Made by a program: the position numbers and the translations under genes
The notes under the pieces: generated by a model
The model's input: only the letters and a program-made list of their open reading frames with translations
The model's database searches: none
What the model was told of the DNA's origin: nothing
In this document: positions 1 through 6,669 of the stretch, piece after piece
How the letters are laid out: each line of letters opens with the position of its first letter
Numbering within the stretch: the first letter of the stretch is position 1
NCBI GenBank assembly: GCA_024710825.1
Contig: JANJUA010000400.1
Location: 1-17,117 of the forward strand
Direction of reading: 5' to 3'
DNA from: Solirubrobacteraceae bacterium
Lineage (GTDB): Bacteria > Actinomycetota > Thermoleophilia > Solirubrobacterales > Solirubrobacteraceae
Length of the DNA stretch: 17,117 bases

Positions 1-189
1 GACACCAACGGCTCGCAGTTCTTCATCGTCACGATCGACGAGGCGCCGTGGCTGGACGGCAAGCACACGGTCTTCGGCGAGGTGCGCGCGGGGATGGACG
101 TGGTCGACGCGATCGAGGCCACGCCGACCGACGCGCGCGACCGCCCGCAGGAGCCCGCGGGCATCGAGCGCGTCGAGCTGGTGTCGTGA
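1..189 (+). CDS. Peptidyl-prolyl cis-trans isomerase, cyclophilin type (3' end)
   Basis: This is the C-terminal 62 residues of a cyclophilin; the gene begins before the window. Frame 1 is open from the first base to a TGA at 187-189. The stretch NGSQFFIVT, followed by [12 protein letters not shown], is the classic cyclophilin core, including the active-site wall and the Trp-Leu-Asp-Gly-Lys-His segment. Cyclophilins catalyse cis-trans isomerisation of X-Pro bonds and act as folding helpers. Whether this one is cytosolic or exported cannot be told, because the N-terminus is missing. The end (GIERVELVS) is typical of short bacterial family members. The 91 bp that follow hold the promoter and leader of the next gene. 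Confidence 0.93.
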   Translation, partial: DTNGSQFFIVTIDEAPWLDGKHTVFGEVRAGMDVVDAIEATPTDARDRPQEPAGIERVELVS

Positions 190-239
190 CCGAAGGCGCT
201 CGTCGCGCTCGGATGCGTCGCGGATCCGCGCGCGTCCGG

Positions 240-277
240 TAGCGTCTGGCCAGCCGGCCAAACCGCACAGGAGAAGG
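240..277 (+). promoter_or_regulatory. Promoter, operator-like palindrome and ribosome binding site of the aldehyde dehydrogenase gene
   Basis: A -10-like TAGCGT lies at 240-245. The interrupted palindrome TGGCC-AGCC-GGCCA follows at 247-260, where transcription would start, and could be an operator or a small leader hairpin. A strong Shine-Dalgarno run, AGGAGAAGG (269-277), sits just ahead of the ATG at 281. The ribosome site is clear; the promoter and operator are inferred from sequence alone. Confidence 0.5.
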
Positions 278-280
278 CAC

Positions 281-1819
281 ATGGGCACCACCGAGACGCA
301 GGCTCCGTCGGCGAACGGCGCGGCCACGGACGGGATCGCCGTCGAGAACCCCGCCACCGGGGCGGTCATCGCGCATGTTCCCGACCTCGGCCCCGGCGAG
401 GTTCGCGCGCTGGCGGAGCGCGCCCGCGCGGCCCAGCCCGCCTGGGCGGCGCTGGGCTTCGACGGCCGCGCCCAGGTGATGCTGCGCACGCGGAAGTGGC
501 TGATGGACAACGCCGAGCGCGTAATCGAGACGATCGTCTCGGAGACCGGCAAGAGCTGGGAGGACGCGCAGAGCGCGGAGCTGGTGTACGGCGCGAGCGC
601 GCTGAGCTTCTGGGCGAAGCACGCGGAGCGCTACCTGGCCGACGAGCGGGTCCGCAGCTCGTCGCTGTTCGTGAAGGGCAAGAAGCTGAAGCTGCGCTAC
701 GAGCCGCTGGGCCTCGTCGGCGTCATCGGGCCGTGGAACTACCCGCTGACGAACTCGTTCGGAGACTGCCTCCCGGCGCTGATGGCCGGCAACGCGGTGA
801 TCCTCAAGCCGAGCGAGGTCACGCCGCTGACGTCGATGCTGCTCGCCGAGGGGATGCGCGCGGCCGGCCTGCCGGAGGACGTCCTGGCGATCGCCACCGG
901 CCGTGGCCAGACGGGCAGCGCGGTCGTCGACGCGGTCGACATGGTGATGTTCACCGGGTCCACGCGGACCGGCAAGCTGGTGATGCGCCAGGCGGCTGAG
1001 ACCTTGACGCCGGTGTCGCTGGAGCTGGGCGGCAAGGACCCGATGATCGTGCTCGCCGACGCCGACCTCGAGCGCGCCGCGAGCTCCGCGGTGTGGTCGG
1101 CGTTCATGAACGGCGGGCAGACGTGCATCTCGACCGAGCGCGTTTACGTGGAGGCGCCGGTCTACGACGCCTTCGTCGCCAAGGTGGTGGCCAAGACCCG
1201 GGCGCTGCGCCAGGGCGTGCCGAGCGACTTCGGCGCCGTGGACGTGGGGGCGATCACGTTCCCGCCGCAGGCGGAGATCATCGAGCGCCACGTCCAGGAC
1301 GCGATCGGGAAGGGCGCCAAGGCGGTGGTCGGCGGCCACCGGGGCGCCGGGCCGGGCCGCTTCTTCGAGCCGACCGTGCTGGTCGACGTCGACCACACGA
1401 TGGAGGCGATGACCGAGGAGACCTTCGGGCCGACGATGCCGATCATGCGGGTCGCCGACGCCGAGGAGGCGATCCGGCTCGCCAACGACTCCCCCTACGG
1501 GCTGGGCGGGAGCGTGTTCACGAAGGACGTGGGTCGTGGCGAGGCGGTCGCGCGCCGGATGCAGGCCGGCGCCGTGAACGTCAACGACACGATGATCAAC
1601 TTCGCCGCGCTGGAGCTGCCGATGGGCGGCTGGAAGGCGTCGGGGCTCGGCTCGCGCCACGGCGCCGGCGGGATCCGCAAGTACTGCAAGCAGCAGGCGA
1701 TCCTCGTGTCGCGGCTGCACCCGAAGCGCGACGTCCACCACTTCCCGTACAAGGCGAAGACGAGCCGGCGCCTGCTGCGGGGCTTCCGGCTCCTCTGGGG
1801 CCGAGGCGGCCGCGACTGA
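281..1819 (+). CDS. NAD(P)-dependent aldehyde dehydrogenase (succinate-semialdehyde dehydrogenase-like)
   Basis: A 512-residue member of the aldehyde dehydrogenase superfamily, which oxidises aldehydes to carboxylic acids with NAD(P)+ in the cytosol. The start is fixed by a strong Shine-Dalgarno run just upstream. The N-terminal coenzyme domain shows IGPWNYPL with the catalytic Asn at about residue 153. The FTGSTRTGK loop and ELGGKDP follow, with the general base Glu at about 248. The nucleophile Cys is at about 282 in GGQTCIS, and EETFGP and NDSPYGL close the catalytic core. The protein has a basic tail (YKAKTSRRLLRGFRLLWGR) that could touch membranes, as in long-chain aldehyde dehydrogenases. 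Overall layout and length resemble succinate-semialdehyde dehydrogenases of the GabD2 type and coniferyl-aldehyde dehydrogenases; the substrate cannot be settled from sequence. It appears to be transcribed alone, closed by a hairpin at 1829-1849. Confidence 0.92.
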   Translation: MGTTETQAPSANGAATDGIAVENPATGAVIAHVPDLGPGEVRALAERARAAQPAWAALGFDGRAQVMLRTRKWLMDNAERVIETIVSETGKSWEDAQSAELVYGASALSFWAKHAERYLADERVRSSSLFVKGKKLKLRYEPLGLVGVIGPWNYPLTNSFGDCLPALMAGNAVILKPSEVTPLTSMLLAEGMRAAGLPEDVLAIATGRGQTGSAVVDAVDMVMFTGSTRTGKLVMRQAAETLTPVSLELGGKDPMIVLADADLERAASSAVWSAFMNGGQTCISTERVYVEAPVYDAFVAKVVAKTRALRQGVPSDFGAVDVGAITFPPQAEIIERHVQDAIGKGAKAVVGGHRGAGPGRFFEPTVLVDVDHTMEAMTEETFGPTMPIMRVADAEEAIRLANDSPYGLGGSVFTKDVGRGEAVARRMQAGAVNVNDTMINFAALELPMGGWKASGLGSRHGAGGIRKYCKQQAILVSRLHPKRDVHHFPYKAKTSRRLLRGFRLLWGRGGRD

Positions 1820-1828
1820 CGGGTGCGC

Positions 1829-1849
1829 GCCGGCAGCCCGCCTGCCGGC
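1829..1849 (+). terminator. GC hairpin after the aldehyde dehydrogenase gene
   Basis: A perfect 8-bp stem, GCCGGCAG / CTGCCGGC, encloses a 5-nt loop (CCCGC) and starts 9 nt after the TGA. No run of T follows, so it is not a textbook intrinsic terminator, but U-poor hairpins of this kind are common gene ends in high-GC actinobacteria. A second small inverted repeat, CCGTC-CT-GACGG, follows at 1853-1864. Position and stem strength support a terminator or mRNA-stabilising role. Confidence 0.6.
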
Positions 1850-1912
1850 CGTCCGTCCTGACGGGCGCGCGGCTGGATGAGCCGGGCTTGCGTGCGCGAA
1901 GATGAAGCCGTC

Positions 1913-4900
1913 ATGTCCGTCGGATCGGACGATGTGCGGATCGAGATGCTCGGGCGCTTTCGGGTCACGCTCTCCGATCGGCAGATCGCGGTGGGCGACT
2001 GGCCGGCGCGGCGGGCTCAGGAGCTCGTTGCGCTGCTGGCGTTGGCGCCCGGGCGCAGACTGGCCCGCGACCAGGTCGTCGAGCGGCTGTGGCCGCATCT
2101 CGGCGCCGAGGCGGGAGCGGCCAACCTGCGCAAGGCGGCGCACCATGCGCGGCGGTCCCTGGGCGATCCCGAGGCGGTCGTGCTGCGGTCCGGCCGCGTC
2201 GAGCTGTTCCCCGATCGCACCGTCAGCGTCGACGTAGAGCGCTTCCTCGAAGCAGCCGAGCTCGCGTTGCGCGGTAGGGAGCCCGACGCCTGCGCGAAGG
2301 CCGCCGCCGCGTGCCCCGGCGAGCTGCTGCCGGACTCCCCCTACGAGGCCTGGGCCCAGGAGCCGCGGCGACGGGTGCAGACGTACCTCGTCGAGCTGCT
2401 GCGCCGCGGCGCGGACTGGGAGCGGATCGTGGAGATCGATGCCGCCGACGAGGGCGCGTGCCGGGAGCTGATGCGAACGGCGATCGCTGCGGGCCGGCGG
2501 CACGTCGCGATCCGCTGCTACGAGCGCCTGCGGACAGCGCTGATCCGCGAGCTCGGCACGCAGCCCGACACCGAGACGCGCGCGCTCTACGGCCGGTGCG
2601 TCGCCGGCGTCCGTCTCGGCGAGCGGGCATTCGTCGGCCGCGCGGAGGAGCTCGCCGAGGCCGCGGGGCAGCTGCGCGTCGCCGCGGACGGCGGGGCGTC
2701 GGCGCTGCTCGTGCGGGGTCCGGCGGGCATCGGGAAGTCGGCGTTCTGCCGCGAGGTCGTCACCCGCGCCGGCGAGGAGGGCTGGCGCGCCATCACGATC
2801 GCGGCGACGACCTCGCGGGCGCCCTACGGTCCGATCGGCGCCGCCGTCGAGCAGCTGCTGGTCTCCGGACGCGCGCACCTGGACGCGCTGTCGGAGCGCA
2901 CGCGGTCGACCCTCGCCGAGCTGAGCCCGCTTGCGCCTTCGCCGGCGCGGCTCGAGGGGGCGCCGACCCGCCACCAGGTCGTCGCCGCGCTGCGGCGCGC
3001 GCTCGCGCTGCCCGGCACGATCCCGCCGACGGTGCTCGCCATCGACGACGCGCACCTGCTCGACGAGGCGACCGCGGACGTCCTGCACCAGCTCGTGGCC
3101 GGCGGAGGCGCGAATCCCCTGCTCGTCGTGCTGGCCTATCGCGCCGAGTGGATGCGTACGAGCCTCCCGCGGGGGCTCACCGAGCTCGCCGGCAGCGCCC
3201 GCGCGCGATCGCTCCAGCTCGGGCCGCTCGACGACGGCCGGATGGCGGAGCTGGTCGCGCACGCGGCCCCGGTCCGGCCACCGCCGGAGGCCGTCGCCCG
3301 GATCGTCGGCGCCGCCGAGGGCAGCCCGTTCTTCGCCCTCGAGCTCACACGCGCGCTGGGGACCGGAGCGGAGAGCTCCCTGCCCAAGACCCTGCGCCAG
3401 GCGATCATGGACCGCCTCACCGGCCTGGATGCGGCCACGGTCGACGCGCTGACGGCGCTCGCCGTCGCCAGCGACGAGCTCGACCTCGCCGGCGTCGTGG
3501 CGATCACGGGTCTCGACGAGCGTGACGCGTTCACGGTGCTCGACGACGCCCTGGACGTCGGGGCTCTCGTCGTCGAGGGTACGCGCTACCGGTTCCGCCA
3601 CGCGCTCGTCCGCCAGACGCTCACGGACGCGCTGCCCGCGCATCGCCGCGTCCGCCTGCACCGCGACGCCGCCCGCCGCCTCGTCGCCGCGGGCGCCGCG
3701 CCGGAGCTGATCGCAGAGCACTGGCTGAAGGGCGAACGGCCCGCGGACGCCGTCGAGTGGCTGCTGGCCGCCACACGCCGCGCGGTGGGCGTCGGCGCCT
3801 TCGCCGACGCGCTCGCACGGGTCGAGCGCCTGCTCGCCCAGGAGCCGGCCCATCACGACGGGCTGCGCCTACGCGCCGAGATCCTCGACTCGCTGGGCGA
3901 CCGCCGGGCGCCCGACGCCTACGCCGCCGCGGCCGCCGCGATCGGCGACCCGGCGGCGCAGGAGCTGCGGGCGCGCCAGGCGCTGGCGCAGCTGAAGGCG
4001 AGCAATCCCGACAGCGCGCTGCGCACGCTGCGGGGCGTCGCCCCGACCACGACGGCGGGTCGTCTGGCCGAGGCGCTGACGCTGAGCGCCGCCGCGGCGA
4101 TCGGTCGCTATGCCGATGCCGACACCGCCGCGGCGAAGGCCGACGAGGCGCTCCGGCTCGCACTCGACCTGGGCGACCCGGGCGCCATCCTCGACGCGAC
4201 GTGGGCGCACGCGTTGGCGGCCCACGCCAAGGGCGAGCTGCCCGCGCGGCTGCGGCAGTACGTGCGCGCCTTCCACGATCTGCCCGAGCTGGCCGCCCGG
4301 GTCTTCGACGGGCAGCTGTGCGTCACCGAGCGGATGCTCCACGGCGGGCTGCCCAACGACGAGATCGTCGCATTCGCCGACGGACTCGCGGCCGAGGCCC
4401 GACGCATCGGCGCCGCTCGCGGACACGCGTTCGCCCGGACCCTGCGCGGCGAGGCGGCGATCCTGGCCGGGCGCCTCGACGAGGCCGACCGCGACTTCGC
4501 CGCGGGAGCCCGGCTGCACGGCCGGATCGGCGCCGTCGCCGGCGAGGCTCTGTCGCTGCTGGGACGTGCCCAGGTCGCGATCTACCGGGGGCGGTCCGAG
4601 CACGCCGCCCCATACCTGACCGACGCGCTGCTCATGGCGCGCGAGTCGGAGGTCGGCCACCACACGCTGGACCGCATCTACGGGGCGATGATCGAAGGGG
4701 CAGCCGACCCCTCGGCCGGCCTGCAGCGGGTGATCGACGCAGAGACCGCGATCCAGGGCCCCGCGGAGACGTGCCCCACGTGCCGCATCGCCTTCATCGT
4801 CCCGGCCACCATCGCCGCCGCACGAGGCGGCGACCTCGAGCGCGCGCACCGCTACGCCCGGGACTGCGACCGCGCGCTGCGGATCGTGGCTCTCCCGCCG

Positions 4901-5059
4901 GCCTGGCATGCCGCGGTCGAGGAGGCCCACGGCTGGGTCGCCCGGGCCGACGGCCGGCCCGCCGACGCCCGCGCGCGCTTCCGCACGGCCGCCGACGGCT
5001 TCCGCACCTGGGGCCAGCCCCTCGACGCGCTGCGCTGCGCGGCGCTGGCCGGCGCGTAG
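1913..5059 (+). CDS. BTAD/SARP-type transcriptional regulator with AAA ATPase and TPR-like domains
   Basis: A 1048-residue regulator of the AfsR/SARP architecture. Residues 7-95 form an OmpR-type winged helix (IEMLGRFRVTL, then the LARDQVVERLWP recognition region). A bacterial transcriptional activation domain covers about 100-245 and ends in CYERLRTALIRELG. An AAA/STAND ATPase follows, with Walker A GPAGIGKS at 269-276 and Walker B LAIDDAH with Asp378-Asp379. The rest, from about 620, is helical and Ala/Arg-rich, like TPR scaffolds. A Cys pair, CPTC (954-957), is embedded there. There is no C-terminal LuxR helix-turn-helix, so DNA binding rests on the N-terminus. An ATG 36 nt upstream (1877) is in frame, but the extra 12 residues look unlike the family, so 1913 is preferred; neither start has a good Shine-Dalgarno. 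Such proteins are ATP-gated activators. The nearest plausible target is the cupin gene directly downstream, whose leader carries SARP-like repeats. Confidence 0.88.
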   Translation: MSVGSDDVRIEMLGRFRVTLSDRQIAVGDWPARRAQELVALLALAPGRRLARDQVVERLWPHLGAEAGAANLRKAAHHARRSLGDPEAVVLRSGRVELFPDRTVSVDVERFLEAAELALRGREPDACAKAAAACPGELLPDSPYEAWAQEPRRRVQTYLVELLRRGADWERIVEIDAADEGACRELMRTAIAAGRRHVAIRCYERLRTALIRELGTQPDTETRALYGRCVAGVRLGERAFVGRAEELAEAAGQLRVAADGGASALLVRGPAGIGKSAFCREVVTRAGEEGWRAITIAATTSRAPYGPIGAAVEQLLVSGRAHLDALSERTRSTLAELSPLAPSPARLEGAPTRHQVVAALRRALALPGTIPPTVLAIDDAHLLDEATADVLHQLVAGGGANPLLVVLAYRAEWMRTSLPRGLTELAGSARARSLQLGPLDDGRMAELVAHAAPVRPPPEAVARIVGAAEGSPFFALELTRALGTGAESSLPKTLRQAIMDRLTGLDAATVDALTALAVASDELDLAGVVAITGLDERDAFTVLDDALDVGALVVEGTRYRFRHALVRQTLTDALPAHRRVRLHRDAARRLVAAGAAPELIAEHWLKGERPADAVEWLLAATRRAVGVGAFADALARVERLLAQEPAHHDGLRLRAEILDSLGDRRAPDAYAAAAAAIGDPAAQELRARQALAQLKASNPDSALRTLRGVAPTTTAGRLAEALTLSAAAAIGRYADADTAAAKADEALRLALDLGDPGAILDATWAHALAAHAKGELPARLRQYVRAFHDLPELAARVFDGQLCVTERMLHGGLPNDEIVAFADGLAAEARRIGAARGHAFARTLRGEAAILAGRLDEADRDFAAGARLHGRIGAVAGEALSLLGRAQVAIYRGRSEHAAPYLTDALLMARESEVGHHTLDRIYGAMIEGAADPSAGLQRVIDAETAIQGPAETCPTCRIAFIVPATIAAARGGDLERAHRYARDCDRALRIVALPPAWHAAVEEAHGWVARADGRPADARARFRTAADGFRTWGQPLDALRCAALAGA

Positions 5060-5090
5060 GGAACGTCTCGGGAACGCCGGTCCGAGAACG
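5059..5090 (+). promoter_or_regulatory. SARP-like direct repeats upstream of the cupin gene
   Basis: Two exact heptamers GGGAACG (5059-5065 and 5070-5076) are separated by 4 bp, giving 11-bp periodicity. A third, variant copy, GAGAACG, is at 5084-5090, 14 bp on. Heptameric direct repeats at 11-bp spacing are the known binding layout of SARP activators, and the first repeat touches the stop codon of such a regulator. The stretch can also be read as an inverted repeat, TCTCGG (5066-5071) with CCGAGA (5082-5087), so a hairpin is the alternative. No convincing -10 box follows. Confidence 0.45.
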
Positions 5091-5100
5091 TGGACGGCGT

Positions 5101-5119
5101 CGCCGCCGAAGGGGCGGCG
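5101..5119 (+). other. Leader hairpin between the regulator and cupin genes
   Basis: A perfect 7-bp GC stem, CGCCGCC / GGCGGCG, closes a GAAGG loop 11 nt before the AGGAGG ribosome site of the cupin gene. It has no T-run. It could be a terminator for the regulator gene, an attenuator, or a 5' stabilising structure for the cupin mRNA; the sequence alone does not decide. Confidence 0.45.
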
Positions 5120-5141
5120 GACAACCCGCCAGGAGGGAACC

Positions 5142-5516
5142 ATGCGCTCCATCCCCCGTGAGGACGTGCCCGTGGCGATCGCCGACGGCGACGTCGAGGT
5201 CCGTGCCTCAGATCAGGACGGCATGATGGTCGGCTTCGTGCGGCTACCTGCCGGCGCCGACCTGCGTCCGGCCACCAAGGGCCTGCCCGACGACCTCTGT
5301 CCGTGCCCGCACTGGGGCTACATGCTCAAGGGCCGCGTCCGGATGCACACGACCGGCGGCCACCAGGACTTCGCCGCCGGCGAGGCGTTCTACTGGGCCG
5401 CCGGCCACGCGCCCGAGGCCCTCGAGGACAGCGAGTACGTCGACTTCTCCCCGACGCGCGAGTTCCGACGCGTCCTCGACCACCTCACCGGAGCGGCCGC
5501 GCCCGCCGGCGACTGA
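5142..5516 (+). CDS. Small single-domain cupin protein
   Basis: A 124-residue protein. The start is set by AGGAGG at 5131-5136, 5 nt before ATG, the strongest ribosome site in the window. The fold is recognisable as a cupin: a strand-rich core with GYMLKGRVRMHTTGG, then FAAGEAFYWAAGHAPEA, matching cupin motif 2 with His89. Motif 1 is atypical. The usual HxH and Glu ligands are replaced by CPCPHWGYMLKG, leaving His57 with Cys53 and Cys55 nearby, so any metal site would be non-canonical. No signal peptide is visible, so it is probably cytosolic. Function is unknown; it may be an enzyme, a small-molecule binder or a sensor. It follows a BTAD regulator by 82 bp, and the repeats in that gap suggest it is a regulatory target. 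Confidence 0.8.
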   Translation: MRSIPREDVPVAIADGDVEVRASDQDGMMVGFVRLPAGADLRPATKGLPDDLCPCPHWGYMLKGRVRMHTTGGHQDFAAGEAFYWAAGHAPEALEDSEYVDFSPTREFRRVLDHLTGAAAPAGD

Positions 5517-5547
5517 TCCCGATCCGACCCGCGCGCCGCCGGGGCCG

Positions 5548-5907
5548 TCAGGCCAGCTCGTCGACGAGCCGGAGCAGGTCCAGCGGCGAGAACGGCTTGG
5601 TGAGGAAGAGGTCGGCGCCCGCGGCGCGCGCGTCGTGCTCGTGCTCGGTGCCGGCGGTGAGCATGACGATCCGGATCTCGTCGAGGTCGGCCACGGCGCG
5701 CAGCGCGCGGCACACGCGCAGCCCGTCGAGGTGCGGCATGTCGACGTCGAGGAAGACGATCCGGGGCCGGTGGCGCATGGCCGCCTTCAGGGCCTCCTCG
5801 CCGTCGGCGGCCTCGACGAGCGCGAATCCGGCGACGTCCTCCAGCGTGGTCGAGATCAGCTTGCGGATGAACGCGTCGTCGTCGACGATCAGCACCGACT
5901 GCGTCAT
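5548..5907 (-). CDS. Single-domain (CheY-like) response regulator
   Basis: A 119-residue receiver domain with no output domain. All key residues are present: acidic pocket Asp9-Asp10-Asp11 (VDDDA), phospho-acceptor Asp54 (FLDVDMP), Thr84 (LTAG) and Lys104 (LTKPF). It should be phosphorylated in the cytosol and act by protein contact. Its ATG overlaps the stop of the HD-GYP gene (ATGA at 5904-5907), which implies translational coupling. It is the last gene of the kinase/HD-GYP operon, so the likely phosphodonor is the hybrid kinase two genes upstream. Its target could be the HD-GYP protein, the kinase or a distant partner. It converges on the cupin gene, with 31 bp between them and no clear terminator. 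Confidence 0.93.
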   Translation of the reverse strand: MTQSVLIVDDDAFIRKLISTTLEDVAGFALVEAADGEEALKAAMRHRPRIVFLDVDMPHLDGLRVCRALRAVADLDEIRIVMLTAGTEHEHDARAAGADLFLTKPFSPLDLLRLVDELA

Positions 5908-6653
5908 CGGATGTCCCCCCGGATCCGCTCGAGCGTGGCGTCCGGGATCGCGGCGAAGACGTCGATGATCGCCGGGTCGAACTGCGTGCCCGCGTTCGCC
6001 GCGATGATCCGGCGCGCGTGCGCCAGGTCCGACGCCGGCCGGTACGGCCGGTCGGTCGTCAGCGCGTCGAGCGTGTCGGCGACCGCGAAGACCCGCGCCG
6101 CGAGCGGGATCTCCTCGCCGCGCAGCCCGTCGGGGTAGCCGAAGCCGTCCCAGCGCTCGTGGTGGTGGCGCACGACGCTCCTGGCCTCGCCGAGGAACTC
6201 GACGTCGCGCAGGATCTGCGTGCCGGTCTCGGGGTGGCGGGCCATGAGCGCCCGCTCGTCGTCGCTCAGCGGCTCGGGCTTGTAGAGGATCGCGTCCGGC
6301 ACGGCGACCTTGCCGACGTCGTGCAGCAGGAAGCCGAACTCGATCTGCGGGTCGTCGGCCAGCGGCGAGCCCATGGCCCGCGCGATCTCCAGGCCGTAGG
6401 CCGCGACCCGCTCGGCGTGCTTGCCCGTGTAGGCGTCGCGGGCCTCGACGGCGTTCGACAGCGCGCGGACCGTCTCCATGTAGGACCGCTGGAGCCGCGA
6501 GCGGTGCGCGCGCTCGGCCTTGAACGTCTCGCGGAGGTCGGCCGCGTAGCGCTCGAGCTGTCGCGACTTCGCGGCGGCCTCGGCGCGCACCTCCGCCAAC
6601 TGCGCCTCAAGCGCCGCAAGCTGCGTTTCGTGGGTGTCCCGACCCGTACCCAT
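5904..6653 (-). CDS. HD-GYP domain protein, probable cyclic di-GMP phosphodiesterase
   Basis: A 249-residue protein. Residues 9-58 form a charged Ala/Glu/Arg heptad region, probably a coiled coil. The rest is an HD-GYP domain: His79 in GKHAERV, His111-Asp112 in LLHDVGK, HPETG (140-144), HHHERWDGFGYPDG with the GYP at 172-174, and RVFAVADTLDALTTDRPYR. These are the metal ligands and signature of enzymes that hydrolyse cyclic di-GMP. The open frame extends 93 codons upstream, but that part is the shadow of the kinase gene; the ATG at 6653 lies 16 nt after the kinase stop and begins the coiled coil. Lacking a receiver of its own, it may be controlled through its coiled coil by the co-encoded kinase or by the CheY-like protein downstream. 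Activity is inferred from intact motifs. Confidence 0.9.
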   Translation of the reverse strand: MGTGRDTHETQLAALEAQLAEVRAEAAAKSRQLERYAADLRETFKAERAHRSRLQRSYMETVRALSNAVEARDAYTGKHAERVAAYGLEIARAMGSPLADDPQIEFGFLLHDVGKVAVPDAILYKPEPLSDDERALMARHPETGTQILRDVEFLGEARSVVRHHHERWDGFGYPDGLRGEEIPLAARVFAVADTLDALTTDRPYRPASDLAHARRIIAANAGTQFDPAIIDVFAAIPDATLERIRGDIR

Positions 6654-6669
6654 CGCCCGGCCGAGGAGG

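Noticed and set aside
1877..1912. Upstream ATG start for the BTAD regulator
   Set aside because: The added residues do not resemble the family and no ribosome site precedes them. The start at 1913 begins right before the winged helix. It cannot be fully excluded.
29..3856. A 1275-codon open frame on the minus strand opposite the aldehyde dehydrogenase and regulator genes
   Set aside because: It is low-complexity Arg/Ala/Gly-rich with no recognisable domain, and lies antisense to two genes with intact catalytic motifs. Long antisense frames are expected in GC-rich DNA.
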